From NCBI GenBank assembly GCA_026545225.1, contig CM048849.1, positions 27,166,836 through 27,230,835 of the forward strand: a DNA stretch of 64,000 bases, read 5' to 3'. Of the stretch, positions 11,175 through 23,355 are shown piece after piece (the first letter of the stretch is position 1; each line of letters opens with the position of its first letter). The position numbers were made by a program, and so were the translations under genes. Source of the DNA: Cornus controversa (taxonomy: Eukaryota; Streptophyta; Magnoliopsida; Cornales; Cornaceae). The notes beneath the pieces were generated by a model. That model made no database searches, was not told the DNA's origin, and was given only the letters and a program-made list of their open reading frames with translations.

Positions 11175-12260
11175 AGGCAGAGCCAGAAATTTGATTCAAA
11201 GGGCATAGTAGATATGATAAAATATTTTTTTCCGATGAAACAATATTGTGCAACCGAAAAAAAACGTTACCAAATGTGTTTTCATGACTTGTTTATTATT
11301 TTCATCAATTTGTCAACAAAAACACAAAAAAGAAAATGATTGTCAAACAAGCCCAATTGTATGAAATTTCATCAATAAATGTTAAGAATTATAGAATAAA
11401 AAAAATAATAAGAGAGAGAAAGGAAGGTTATTGTAAAGGAAGTTATTGAACTTGTTAAGACAAGAAATATAGAAAAATCTCAGAAATCTATAAATTATTA
11501 AACGCTTCTAATTCTCGTGGTAATTGTGAATTTTTTTTCTTCAGAATATATTTTTTCAGTTGATTTTAAAAATAATAACTTGAGAAAGTATCGATGACTA
11601 GGATAAAAAGGTATGTGACTAAGATAAAAAGGTATGTGATTAGGATAAAAAAAATATTTGAATTGAAATTAAATTTTATATCAATGAATAAAACCTATTT
11701 ATAACATTAAATTGAAAACAAAACAATCTCTACAATGCATAGTAATATTTAATTAAATTGAAAATCAAAGGAAAATCAAGTTTTTTTTTGAAAGGTGAGA
11801 AAAACCTAGTTTTTAGAAATTATATTATTATGTGATTAAATTTACTTTTAATTATTTTATAAGATATTTTACATATAATATGTGTATATATATATATATA
11901 TATACCGTGTGTAATTTCAATATGAAAGATAAATACCTGAGAGTGAATTCAAAGTGTTCTAACTTCAATAAAAAAAAGGGTAATTATGGTATTAAAAATG
12001 TTAGAATAGGAACTCTTTTGTAAACTTTATTTAGAAAAGGAAAAGAGTATAGCGCCTCAAGTCATCACTTTAATAATAAAAAGGGTAATTATGATATTAA
12101 AAATGTTAGAATCCAGTATTATGTAGTGTAGGAACTCTTTTGTAAACTTTATTTAGAAAAGAGTGGAGTGGCTCAGGTCATCACTGGAGCACAAATATAA
12201 CATCGTATTGCAAATACATGAGTGCAAGAAGAAGAAAATTTTTAAGAAAAAAATAAAAAT

Positions 12261-12314
<54 letters not shown>

Positions 12315-12644
12315 AACTTTGAAAATGATAAAAAGGGAATGCAAACTTTTTTTGAAGAGAATGAAAAAGATGAAGAAGAAGAAGAAGAATAGTAAGAAGG
12401 AAAAAAAGAAAGAAAGATTTACAAAGATTTTTTTTAAAAAAATAATAATTTTAGGGAGGGACACTTGGAAATTTTATAAATTATATACAACTATGTAAAA
12501 AAAATTTAATGGGCAAACATGGGTTCAAGGGAAAAAAAAGATAATAAAATTTTATAATTTATATACAGAAATATAAAATAAAATAAAAAATTAGTGGGGC
12601 AAGCATGGGCCCCCAGGGGGCACATGCTGACTCCACCCCTGCCT
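11175..12644. mobile_element. Possible degenerate TIR element
   Basis: The left end, ggcagagccagaaatttg, and the right end, whose reverse complement contains ggtggagtcagcatgtgc, resemble the ggcggagccag-type termini common in plant DNA transposons. Flanks (gcacccaaa and tccaccaaa) are only roughly alike. The interior is AT-rich and non-coding, with a 20 bp triplicate (gactaggataaaaaggtatg, about 11595-11650), a 108 bp direct repeat (about 11964 and 12070) and a (TA)n tract. The limits are uncertain. Confidence 0.4.
12263..12309. repeat. (TA)n microsatellite
   Basis: About 23 uninterrupted TA units. Confidence 0.95.
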
Positions 12645-12796
12645 CCACCAAATATTCCTTCACAATTAATATTGTCAAAATTAATTAATTAAAAAATATC
12701 CAGACGTGGATTTATGGACTTGCACACATCAAGAAGAGTTTTTTATTTTTCCCAAAGCAAGACAACTTTCATTCATAAATTCAAAAGTAAAATGCA

Positions 12797-13557
12797 AAAA
12801 TCCCCCCCATACTTTAACTCAGTTGCAAGAAATTCTCCAAAGAAAAAAAATAAATAAATCTCCTCCCAAAGTTTGTAGAACGGGCAAAAAAAAAAACCCC
12901 TCAATTTACATACTGATAACAAAAGACAGTTATACCATTTCTTATTAAATTTGTTATTTAATATTAAATTATCTTTATTGTTTTTTCTCTTATATAAATA
13001 TTAATTATACTATTTACCTAATTTTATTATTGTTATCAATTTATCATAATAATGAAAAAAAATACACGAACTTGTAATTACTACCAAATTTATCCATTTT
13101 ATAAAATGATTAACTTATTATTAAAACTTTACTATGTATAATAAAACTTATTATACTTGGTTTAAATTTTTTTACCGTAAAACTAATACCTTTTCTTTAT
13201 ACAACATATTAATGAAAAAATAAGAAAATACATAAATAAAAAAAGTACCTTCTTTTTTATGTAGTATATTCATGAAAATTTAAGGAATTACTTAAGTTTT
13301 TTTATTAAAAAAATTAATTTCAAGAATTAAATATAATTTATGCAAATTTGATGGAGAATATGTCATCAAAATAGTATGAAAATTTTTTCATAATTTATTT
13401 TAATAAAAAAAATCTATTAAGTGTAATTTAATAAGAAAGGGTATTATGGTTATTTAATGAAAAATAAGTAACAAAATATAATAGTTTAAGAGAGTTTTGT
13501 GTACCAAATATAGTTCAGGGGATAAAAGAAAAAAGTTCAGTGGGATTTTATGCTATA
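12797..13557. mobile_element. Probable TIR element with long imperfect inverted repeats
   Basis: The left end reads gcaaaaatccccccc...actttaac; the reverse complement of the right end reads gcataaaatccc...gaactttttt. Further in, both arms share ttcttattaaatt after a tacca/tacccttt stretch (about 12930-12955 and, inverted, about 13425-13440). No ORF. The right half also occurs in the second copy of the duplicated segment (23364-23757). Confidence 0.45.
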
Positions 13558-13563
13558 GAGGGT

Positions 13564-13659
13564 AAATAGTATAATTAATATTTATATAAGAGAAAAAATA
13601 ATAAATATTAAATTATCTTTATTAATTTTTCTCTTATATAAATATTAATTATACTATTT
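13564..13659. mobile_element. Hairpin-forming MITE-like palindrome
   Basis: Two perfect 34 bp inverted arms (13564-13597 and 13626-13659) surround a 28 bp AT-rich centre. The block is absent from the corresponding place in copy B (about 23760-23780). One arm with its flank also occurs alone at about 12963-13026. Confidence 0.8.
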
Positions 13660-13664
13660 GCCTA

Positions 13665-13920
13665 ATTTTACTCTAAATTCAAAGAGAGATACAATCACAA
13701 GCTGCAATTTCCAACACATCTTTCCAAACATGGCATTCTCTCCTTTCCAGCGCTATAAGAGCCAAAAAAAAAAAGAGCAACTTCATTGCTCTCATGCCTC
13801 ACCCACTTCATTCTATGAGGATGTTGATCTAAGAGGAATCTAATATACACTTTCATCAATTGGACAAAAATTTATTTTATTTTTTTTTAGTTTTTGTTTT
13901 CTACTTTGATGGACTTTTAT
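13665..13920 (+). other. Copy of a cystatin-like gene 3' UTR block
   Basis: catcaattggaca...atttatttta...gtttttg...tactttgatg at about 13850-13910 matches the region just after the cystatin-like gene's stop (5250-5295). The preceding sequence (aacacatctttccaaacatgg) has no clear coding match. The same block is in copy B near 23810-24030. Confidence 0.5.
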
Positions 13921-13921
13921 T

Positions 13922-14001
<80 letters not shown>
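13921..14001. repeat. Compound (TA)n(GT)n(GA)n microsatellite, copy A
   Basis: The three dinucleotide tracts follow each other directly; the same order occurs at 24034-24101 with different unit numbers. Confidence 0.95.
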
Positions 14002-14474
14002 TTAATTGTATAAAACCCCATGAACTATCAGTTGTTTTTAACCAACCTCTGAACTACAAACCGCCCTCCTAAATTAAGAGAAATACACTTGTCCTGTCTA
14101 ATAGCCATTAATTGAAATTTGAAATGACGTTCATTTCAAATATTGTCTAGTGTAATCTTGTTGATCGATGTGGACAAATATTGTCTAATGAGAGAGTGAG
14201 AATTCAACTAGGTAGATAAGTTGAAAATAAACAATATATGTTTATGTTATAAATATACTAAGAGAAAAGTTATTTGAAGGAAAATAAAATATTATATGGA
14301 GAGAAGTATATTGAGAGTAGTAAAGTGAGTCTTCTATTGCATTCACTTTTCGCTACTCTTAAAACATTGCCAGGGAAATTCAGTGGGAAAAAACCTTGGC
14401 GAAACAAAAAGAGTATAGTATATCAATATTTTTTCAATTAATTGCTCCCCCACATAAGCATAGTAGTTGCATTG

Positions 14475-15109
14475 ATTCAACATGAAAAATTCTTGAGTTG
14501 ACACATTCCAATGTGGTGCACTAGCTTCTTGAACGTCATAGTTGGTAGTGCTTTAGTGAATAAATCTGTGAAATTATCACTCGAGAATTTATGCTAAACA
14601 TCAATATCACAACTCTTCTGGAGCTCGTGTGTAGAAGAATTTTGGTGAAATATGTTTGGTTCTGTCACGTCTGATGTATCCTCCTCTTATCTGTATAATA
14701 CATACAGTATTATCTTCATATAATATTGTGGGGCTATCTTTTATTGAAAATAGTCCACATGTTTCTCGAATATGTTGTACTATAGATCTCAACCAAACAC
14801 ACTTTTGGCTTGTTTCATTAATTGCGAGTATCTCATAATGATTTGAAGAAGTTGCAGTCATTGTCTGCTTCATAGACCTCCATGATAGTGCAGTGTTGTC
14901 ACAAATAAATACATATCCTATTTGTGATCGGGCTTTATACCCAATTAAATGGGGCTTTGATTTTTTTTAATAGAACAATCCTATATTAGTTATGCCATGA
15001 AGGTAATGCAAAATGTTCTTGACCCCATCAGGTCTGCAGGTTGGTGCAAAATTGTATCTTGCTAGCAAGTTGTCTGAAAATGCTATATCAAGTCTAGTGT
15101 AATTGGAAA
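14475..15109 (-). pseudogene. Ty1/copia polyprotein, RNase H and C-terminal end
   Basis: Minus-strand reading gives NYTRLDIAF and LLARY, then GLFY, IGYVF, SWRSMKQT and CVWLRSIVQHI, with SPTILYEDN, GGYI and RTKHISPKFF of the copia RNase H, and then, after a frameshift near 14640, THELQKS and DLFTKALPT near the C-terminus. Several stops and the frameshift show it is dead. It is the 3' part of the same Copia as 20303-20653 and 21978-23355, separated by later insertions. Confidence 0.88.
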
Positions 15110-16262
15110 CGTACTATAGACACCCATTTTTGACCTCCCATTTCTTTTCCAAATCCTAAACCATTCATACCAGGTTTTAGGATCTCACCTTCCTGAGCAT
15201 AAGCCCCAAAAAGGGCAAAATGGTCATCTTAAAAAAAAAATCAAATTTCATTCTGTCTGTCTAAATGAAAAACTGACTTCACTATTGAGTTCAAAGGTAT
15301 CAAAAACCTTAAAAACAACCCTGAACACTTGATTTCATTCAAACCCTAAATCGAGATCAAATGAGTCAACATAAAATTTTGACTGACAAACCATTCATCA
15401 AATCGAAAAATAGACCTCACCATCATAATCGTAGGGTCCAAAAATCATAGAAAACACTATAATATCAACACAATTCCAGTTTGGACATCTCGTAGGCCAA
15501 AACCCTAAATTAGGGTCAGACTGGTCAACCCAAAAGTGTAACCAACAAATCGTTCATCAAATCGATGAACGAACCTCACCATCACAACTGTAGGGTCCAA
15601 AAATCATAGGAAAGATTGAGCACATTTTTTACCAAAACTCTAACTCAAGGGCAAAATGGTCTTTTCGCTGCACACTGTCTAGATCTGGAAATTCAATTTT
15701 TGGATAAAATGACATCATTTTATCACATCACTACAATGGCATAAATACAATGAAATCAAGAATGAGATAATTCCCAAAATTACCCAATTTTTGCATTACA
15801 AAAGGGATAAAATCGAGATTTGGCTAGAGGGGGACATGTGGTAGCTAGCCATTCGCTGGCCAAATTTTTGCAAAAATTCTCGTAGAAATTTCTGCGAGAA
15901 TTTTTGCAAAAATTATTACTTTTTCATCAACGACCAAGATCAACTTGATCCAACGGTTGTTGTTCATCCAAATCCAAAATCCACTTTGGAGGACCAGGAT
16001 TCACTTGGGAATGAGCCAATTTTTGCCACTTTCTGATCCAACGGCTCACATTCGTCCAATACAAAATACATCTCTCAACTTATATCTCTCCCATCCAAAG
16101 GCCCACATTCATTCTTACAAAATTGAATAGCTGAGATTTGAGGAGACAAGCTCATTGCCATTATACACTTCTTGCACAGCCTTTTTAGTCTTTTATCATT
16201 TTTCATCCAGAGGTTCTCATTCACTCTCCCTAATCCTATGAATGATATTCACCCCCTTTGGC

Positions 16263-16270
16263 TATAAATA
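16263..16270 (+). promoter_or_regulatory. TATA box of the giant LTR
   Basis: TATAAATA in a canonical plant context (ggctataaataaccc), with likely initiation about 30 bp downstream. Confidence 0.6.
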
Positions 16271-16479
16271 ACCCATTCTCTTCATTAATTGAGAGAACTA
16301 CAACTACAACCACAAGTATTACACTTATTTGCTCTCATCTCTCTCTAGTTAGCTCTCCACTTCTAGAGTCTCCATCACCTTCCATCTTCAAGCCCTCTTG
16401 AATTCTTGCCAGAAAGATTTCTTAGAAGGTAGTTTGGTAGAGAAAATATTCTCCACCACCCATTCACTACATCAATGTT

Positions 16480-17117
16480 CAATTTGCACTTTCTTTACAT
16501 TTCTAGCATTTTTATTCACATTTCATGCATTTTAATTCATGTCTTTACATTTTGTGCATTTCAATTCATGTCTTTACATTTCGTGTATTTAAATTCATGT
16601 CTTTACATTTTATGCACTTTCAATTCATGCCTTTACATTTCAAGCAATTTTTCTTGCATTTTATCTCTTCCTAAAATGTTCTTTGCACATCTATTGCAAA
16701 GAGACATTTTAAGGCCAACTTCATTGCTTCAAGCCTCTACTTGTGGAGTGTCATAGAAGAGTGTTGTTTGGAAGAGAAACAACATCTATTATATATATAT
16801 ATAAGTTTTTCTTGTTCGAACTTGTCCACTTCAAGTTCTTTTATTTCTTTATTTGAACTTGTCAATTTCAAGTTCTATTAATTTTTGTTTGAACTTGTTC
16901 ATTTCAAATTCCTCTTAATTCTTGCATTTTTGCTTATTTAATATTTATATTTCAAGCAATTTACATTTCAAGTGCATTTTCATTCATTTTATTTCTCCCT
17001 AAAATGTTCTTTGCACATCTATTGCAAAGAAACAATTTAATGTCAACTCCATTGCTTCAAGCCTTCACTCATGGAGTGTCATAGAAGATTGTTGTTTGGA
17101 AGAGGAACAACATCCAT

Positions 17118-17166
<49 letters not shown>

Positions 17167-17260
17167 CTGCAAAACTTTCTTGTTCGAACTTGTCTATTTC
17201 AAGTTCTTTTAATTCTTGTTTGAACTTGACCATTTCAAGTTCTTTTTAATGCTTATCTTT
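16480..17260. repeat. Short tandem repeats and a 328 bp direct duplication in the giant LTR
   Basis: tcatgtctttacatt recurs every 26-30 bp at 16480-16650. A block starting ctaaaatgttctttgcacat occurs at 16671 and again at 16999 (328 bp apart), each copy ending in gttgtttggaagag. gaacttgt(c)catttcaagttc recurs at about 16818, 16855, 16890, 17185 and 17222. CT and AT microsatellites lie at 17118-17166. Confidence 0.8.
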
Positions 17261-17759
17261 GTTCATTGCACATATATAAATTGCTCCTTAAATTCAAGTT
17301 CTCTTCGATGTTCAATTCAAATTCTCATATATTTTCATACATATCTCCCATATGCATCTTCTACCTTATTTACTTTCTTACACTTTGTACACCAAGAACA
17401 TTTGCTTGGTTTGACACTTGGTGATACACAAAAAAAGATCACCCTTAAAAAGAAAGTATCAATAAGAATTCAAATCATACTTGTGGGTTTTGTGTACAAA
17501 AACTTCACACACAACCACCTCATCATGCATCACATGCATCATCATATTTCTTTTTATCATTTTTGATTTACTAACCCTATTAAAGAATATTTGAAGTTTC
17601 TTGTGATATTTTTTTAAGATTAAGAAAATATTTAAAAATTATTTTGCTTGCTTCAAAAAGAGGTATAATTTCTACCCTCTCTCCCATTAATTTTCATGTC
17701 ATTTTTGGACACTTTTATTTAAAGTGTCCACTTTTTTAAATATTTAATTATTCAATCAT

Positions 17760-18340
17760 TCAATGCACGCTTAGTTGTTCAAACCATGTTTAATTTCTCA
17801 TTCAAATACATGTTTAGTCGATTAATTCACATTTTCTTATTTAATACATGCTTAGTTATTCAATCCATGTTTTTCTCATTCAACACATGCTTCCATGTTT
17901 CAATACATGCTTTCAATAAATTCTCGCATGATGACATGCTCACATATTTTTACATGTTTTAATAAATTCTCACATACTGATATGCTCATATGTTTTTACA
18001 TGCTTTCAATAAAATATCACATGATATGCACACATGTTTTTACGTACTTTTAATAAATTCTCACATAATGACATGCTCACATGTTTTTACATGATTTCAG
18101 TAAATTCTCATATGATGATATGCTCACATGTTTTTACATACTTTCAATAAATTCTCACATGTTAACATGCTCACATGTTTTTTACATTCTTTCAATAAAG
18201 TTTCACATGTTTATATACTCACATGCTCAATCCATGCTCACATGCTTAAATGTTTACATGTGTCCATACATGCTTTCAATACATACTCATATATTCAAAA
18301 ACATGTTTACTTGTTCAATGCATGTTCAATCCATGCTTGC
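17760..18340. repeat. About 50 bp minisatellite in the giant LTR
   Basis: The unit acatgctcacatgtttttac followed by atgctttcaataaattctc repeats about ten times with drift. Confidence 0.8.
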
Positions 18341-18436
18341 TAAAACTTTCTATAACACGTTAAGCCTTAGGGATTGTAGGCACACTTTTCATTCTTAGGC
18401 ACTTTCCATAAGATAATTCAATATCATTGAACTTCC

Positions 18437-19680
18437 ATCGCACTTACATTTTATTCGAGTCTTCGAGTCATTTCAATTCAAGAACGGTCACGGGGACCTT
18501 AAACCCATCATACTTAAATTACATTCGAGTCATAAACTCATCTCAATTCAAGAATGGTCACAGGAACCTTAAACCTATCGTGCTTTCATTTCATTCGAGT
18601 ATTCGACTCATTTCAATTCAAGAACGGTCACAGGGAACTTAAACCCATTGAGCTTATATTTTATTCAAGTTTTCGATTCATTTCATATTCAAGAACGATC
18701 ACAGGGACCTTAAACCCATCAAGCTTCAACTTTATACGAGTCTTCGACTCATTTCAATTCAAGAACGGTCATGGGGACCTTAAACCCATCGAGCTTCAAT
18801 ATCATTCGAGTCTTCAACTCATCCCAACTCAAAACGGTCATGGGAACCTTAAACCCATCAAGCTTTAATATCATTCAAGTCTTCTACTCATCCTAATTCA
18901 AGAACGGTTGTGAGGACCTTAAACCCATTGCACTTACATTTCATTCGAGTCTTTGACTCATTTTAATTCAAAGAATGGTCACAGGGACCTTAAACCCATT
19001 GAGCTTACATCTCGCTTGAGTCCTATAACTCATTTCATTCCAACTCAAAATGGTCACAGGGAGCTTACACCCATCAAGCTTCAACTTCACAAGAGTCTTC
19101 GACTCATTTCAATTCAAGAACGGTCATAGTGACAACCCATCGAGCTTCAATATCATTCGAGTCTTCGACTCATCCTAATTCAAGAACAGTCACGGGGACC
19201 TTAAACTCATTGAGCTTCAATATTATTCGAGTCTTCGACTCATTTCAATTCAAGAACATCACAGGGACCATAAACCCACTTTGAACCATGAACGGTCATG
19301 GGACCATAAACCCACATTCAACTAAGGAACGGTCACGGGGACCATAAACCCACACTCAATCCAATTAACGATCGCGGGGACCATAACCCAAGGAACAGTC
19401 ACGGAGACTATAAACCCACTCTTAACTTAGAATGGTCGTGGGGACCATAACCTAAGATTCGGTTACGGGGACCATAAACTCACTCTCAATTTAGAACAGT
19501 TGCGGGAACCTTAACCCAGGAAATGGCCGCTGGGACCTTAACCCAGGAAACGGTTATGGGGACCATAACCCAGGAATCAGTCACAGGGACCATAAACCTA
19601 CTCTCAACACAATAGTAGTCACGGGGACCATAAACCCACTTTCAGTTCAGTAACAGTCATGGGGACCTTAAACCCCTTCA
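18437..19680. repeat. 70 bp and about 40 bp minisatellites in the giant LTR
   Basis: agaacggtcacagggacctt recurs at 18481, 18551, 18621, 18692 and 18762 and onward to about 19260, giving a 70 bp period. From about 19280 a shorter derivative (acggtcacggggaccataaa) continues with a period near 40 bp. Seventy is not a multiple of three, so the repeated peptide-like ORFs here are not evidence of coding. Confidence 0.88.
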
Positions 19681-20302
19681 ATCGAGCTACGTTTAACCTG
19701 ATTCCTTTCATCAAGATACGTAGGCAGTTTGGACAGTTTCAGATTCGGTCCCACCACCATCATCATTCCATTTCATTCATCATTATATTCACCTCCTCCA
19801 TATTTTATATTTCGTTAATCTCCAGTATATTCCAAACAGTTCATCCAATGATCATTCAATCCAAGTCATTGGAACTACGTTTGACTTGATTATCTTCATT
19901 AGGATACGTAGGCAACTCGGGCAAGCTTGGGTTCGGTCACATTTCTCATCCAACTCCCCCTCTTCTTTCTTTCCTTCTTAAATATATATATATGAATGTT
20001 TTTCCCCTTTTTTAAACATAATAATTTTTGAAATAGTAAAGCATCATGAGGATTAGGTAACCATCCTCAATACGGATGTTGTGGGGTGCCTAACACCTTC
20101 CCCATATATAACCAAACCCCCAAACTCACTAATTTGGTTTCGAAAGATCACACGGTAGTCATTCAACCAGGCCTGCATAAACATTTACATCTCAGGTGAC
20201 CTAACACACCATAACTCAATGCTAGGTGGCAACTCAAATCCACTGTGGTGGGTGGGGGTAACCATTCGGCATGGCAAGGAAATTCGTTAGTGCGACACAT
20301 AC

Positions 20303-20653
20303 AATAAAGCACCGATTGCACTGAGATATTGTACTTTAGGACCAAGAAGTTTTTCATCATCGTCTTTAAGATGAAAAGAATATTTCTTAACATCCAGTTA
20401 TCGAATAATCATTGGAGAGCTTAATGGGTGAGCTTTATCCATATAAAAATGCTTCAGGACTATTCTGTGTATGTTGACTGATGTATAAGAATTTCCCTTG
20501 GTAAATTCTCGATCTGCAGGCCGAGACAAAATTTTGTTTTTCCAAGCTCTTCAATTTTGATTTCTTTCTTTAAATAATTAACAATTGTGGTGAGCTCTTC
20601 AGAAGTTCTCACAAGATTCAAATTGTCAACATATACTGCTATAATAGCAAATT
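20303..20653 (-). pseudogene. Ty1/copia reverse transcriptase, C-terminal half
   Basis: The minus strand reads FAIIAVYVDN, ELGKTKFCLGLQIE, ILIHQSTYTE, a stop, FYMDKAHPLSSPM, then DDDEKLLGPKVQYLSAIGAL. The catalytic YVDD is changed to YVDN (codons at 20622-20633) and at least two stops are present. The left edge is the TSD of the giant solo LTR; the right edge is a second insert. Confidence 0.88.
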
Positions 20654-21977
20654 TTAGGGACTATAGGCAAACAATGGAACTTTTTTGCTTTAGCTTATTT
20701 TAACAATAGTAAGATTATTTGAACTTTTGTTAAACACTTGGTGTGTAGATTGATTTAGCAAATGATCATCTTATTGAGCAAAATAAGTCATATAGGCATG
20801 TTAAACAATTAAATATGCATTTATGATTAAGGTATATTCATACGACTAGATCCATCAGACGACTAGAAGTCTCCATCAGGCGACCAAAAGCCCCCTAGTC
20901 AAAACCATTCTTAGACTCAGTCATTTACTCAATTAGACACAATCCTGCACAGTATATCAGTACACTGCACACCGCTTACTTAAGTAAATCATAAATCTCT
21001 CATAGAGTTTTATATTTCAATTTACTTTAAGTTATTCAATGTAAATAACTAAATTACCTCCTATTTGAATTCAATAAAAATAGTTTCAAAATTAAATTTC
21101 AAGTGAATCAAAATCTAATTTTTCAGTTTTGGTATAAAATAAATTTTCACAACTTTGAGATAAAATTTCAATGTGCAAAATGAAAGACCAAATCAAGTCA
21201 TTTGGGGCTGAGAAAATTCATATAATCATGATAAATTATGGGGTACAATTATCGAAACTTTTTATGTCAAGATTCATTGAAAAGCATATATTTATATTTC
21301 TGCCCCTAGAATCCAACACTTAACCAAATTCATATGCTAAGTCTCTGAAACAGCAATTATGCATGACAAGTCTATATAAAATGAGTTATTGGAGTTCAAA
21401 GCCTAAGTTAGTATATCTAAGAACCATAAATGATATGATTGAAAGACATGACCCTAGTTATATCTTAATAATTGAGTTCTTCCAAAGCTTATGATAGCTT
21501 GAACTAACTCAACTATTGTAATGGCCTCACGATGTTATAAATGAAGTTCATTGCCTATTTCTTATGGTCTATGGACTTATGAATGATATGCATATTCCTA
21601 TAGTCCACTAAGTCAAGAGATGAGCTTTCAAATGAAGTTACCTCAAGGATAACGTTACATTAGATACTAGAACTCACCCAAGACTAGTCTACCAATGTAT
21701 TTTGACCTTTAATTCTTTAAGCTCTTGGGTTCCATCATCTTATTATTTAGATTCAGTTCAACTTTCTCATTAATCTTGATTACTGATCTTTGAGTTCTAC
21801 GATCATGTGGCTTCATATATTTTCTCGCTAGTCCATATGAAGTCAAAACCCCTTTAAGATACTTGAGATAATTTGATACCTTGTAAACTATACACTCAAG
21901 TAAACTTATTAAGTCTACACTACAATAGGTTGTTATCATCAAAATCACCAAATAATCTTGGGTTGAAACATTGAGGT
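20654..21977 (-). mobile_element. Inserted non-coding block in Copia pol, possible solo LTR
   Basis: It interrupts Copia between the codons for NNPIC and FAII. On the minus strand it begins TTGACCTCAATG and runs through gattttgatgataacaac, an LTR-start-like sequence, and ends gcctatagtccctaaa; AATTTG occurs at both junctions. About 13 Copia codons are missing at the junction, so this is not a clean insertion. The interior has no conserved ORF. Confidence 0.45.
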
Positions 21978-23355
21978 CAACAAATTGGATTATTCACATA
22001 TCACTCTTTCAATAAGTATTTGCTGAGGTGATTGTATCATATGCGTCCAAATTGCTTTAATTTGTACAAGGGTTATTGTAATTTGATCAAATATATGCTA
22101 CATAGTTTCAAGTTATTAATATAGTTTCAAGTTATTTGTTTCAAGAATTTTAAATCCTCTGAGGATTTTCATATGAATATCACTATCTAGTGATACATAT
22201 AAATATGTCGTAACCACGTTCATTATATGCATATCCAATTCTTCCAAGACTGCTAAACTGATTAAGAAACAATATGTAATTATATCCATTACAAGAAAGT
22301 ATGTCTCCTCATAATCAACACCAGGTCTTTGCGAGAAACCTTGTGCTACAAGTCAGGCTTTGTATCTCACAATTTTATTTTTCTCATTTTATTTTCATAC
22401 AAATACTCATTTGTGCACTACCGGCTTGACATCATCGGGTGTCTGGACTACAGGTCCAAATACTTATGTTTTGCCAATATTTTAGCTCTATTTGTATTAC
22501 ATCTTTCTATTTTGGCCAATCATGTTGACATTGACACTCTTTGATGTTTTGAGGTCTCGTACCTCATTATTTATATCAAGAACAATTGCAAAGGAAAATA
22601 TATTTTCAACAATAAATTTATTTTTATCACATTTTTCTCCAAAATTTGTTGAGATCTCATCATGTTCAAGTATTGGTGCCTCTTTAGGGGTTTATGCCTC
22701 TTTTGGGATTATTTTCTCTGAAAATTTAGATTGATCAATCATTTTTATTGCTCTCTTTGCAAATGTGGCCTCTTTAGGAGCGTCAATTTCTTTATACGCT
22801 TTCCTATGTACTTTCATCCTCCAAGAAATAGTATGTTTTGTGCCAATAGGTCTACCACGCTTCTGGCGTGTCTTATATACCTTAGTTGTAGTACTAATGG
22901 ATTGTCCTTCAGGGATATTAATTCTTGCTGGAATATTTGTAGTTGGTACATGTGATTTCATCACTTTCTTTGTATTAGTGAATGTATCTGGCAATTGGTT
23001 TATAATACTTTGCAAATGAATTATCCTTTGAACTTTTAGTTCACACTGATTTGGGTAAAGTCAAGACATTCCAATTAATCTCATGCCACTTTTCTAGCTA
23101 TGTCTTTCCTCCCCCTAATGGTAGAAAAATAGACTCATCAAAATCACAATCAGAAAATCATGCTTTAAAGACATCACAAGTCGTAGGTTCAAGATATCTA
23201 ATAATAGATGTGGAATCAGAACCTACATAAATCCCAATTCAACATTGGGGGCCCATCTTGGTTCATTGTGAGGTGCAATGGGAATATGTACAACATAACC
23301 AAAAACTCACAAGTGAGAATCATTTAATTTGTTCACCAAGTACGAGTTGTTGTGG
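21978..23355 (-). pseudogene. Ty1/copia polyprotein, integrase end and RT N-terminal half
   Basis: The minus strand reads VFGYVVHIPIAPHN (end of integrase), DCDFDESIF, then the linker KSHVPTTNIPARINIPEGQ, RGRPIGTKH and the start of RT with recognisable YLYENKMRKI, DTKPDL, SRKDLVLIMRRHTF (altered frame and stops) and NNPIC. It ends on the right at the break with duplicated copy B (about 23360), so gag, protease and most of integrase are missing. Confidence 0.8.

Larger units (their letters stand above)
13185..14588. repeat. Copy A of a duplicated segment (pairs with 23364-25013)
   Basis: Homology with copy B begins at aataccttttctttataca and runs through the TIR-element half, the 3'-UTR-like block, the compound microsatellite, the Copia LTR relic and the last codons of Copia pol. 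Copy A lacks about 330 bp of LTR sequence present in copy B (24450-24785) and has an extra hairpin element. The spacing between the copies is about 10.18 kb. Confidence 0.88.
15115..20297 (+). mobile_element. Giant solo LTR (5183 bp), Tat/Ogre-like gypsy type
   Basis: The ends are TATAGACACCC (consensus start probably TGTAGACACCC) and ...GTGCGACA, flanked by 5 bp repeats CGTAC (15110-15114) and CATAC (20298-20302), which differ by one transition. Removing the block and one flank joins the Copia frame as ALLYV-SNYTR, proving insertion into that gene. A TATAAATA box at 16263-16270 followed by a pyrimidine-rich leader marks the probable U3/R border. Near the 3' end, gatacgtaggca appears twice (about 19715 and 19900), followed by ggggtgcctaacaccttccc, sequences I associate with long gypsy LTRs of eudicots. 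No coding region and no second LTR are present. Assignment to Tat/Ogre is by size and motif memory and is less certain than the solo-LTR call. Confidence 0.82.

Noticed and set aside
18081..18868. Repetitive plus-strand ORFs with HGDLKPIEL-like units
   Set aside because: The repeat period (70 bp) is not a multiple of three, and several frames are open; not a repeat protein.
18437..19260. CRISPR-like array of regularly spaced repeats
   Set aside because: Repeats are degenerate tandem minisatellites without unique spacers, in a plant retrotransposon.
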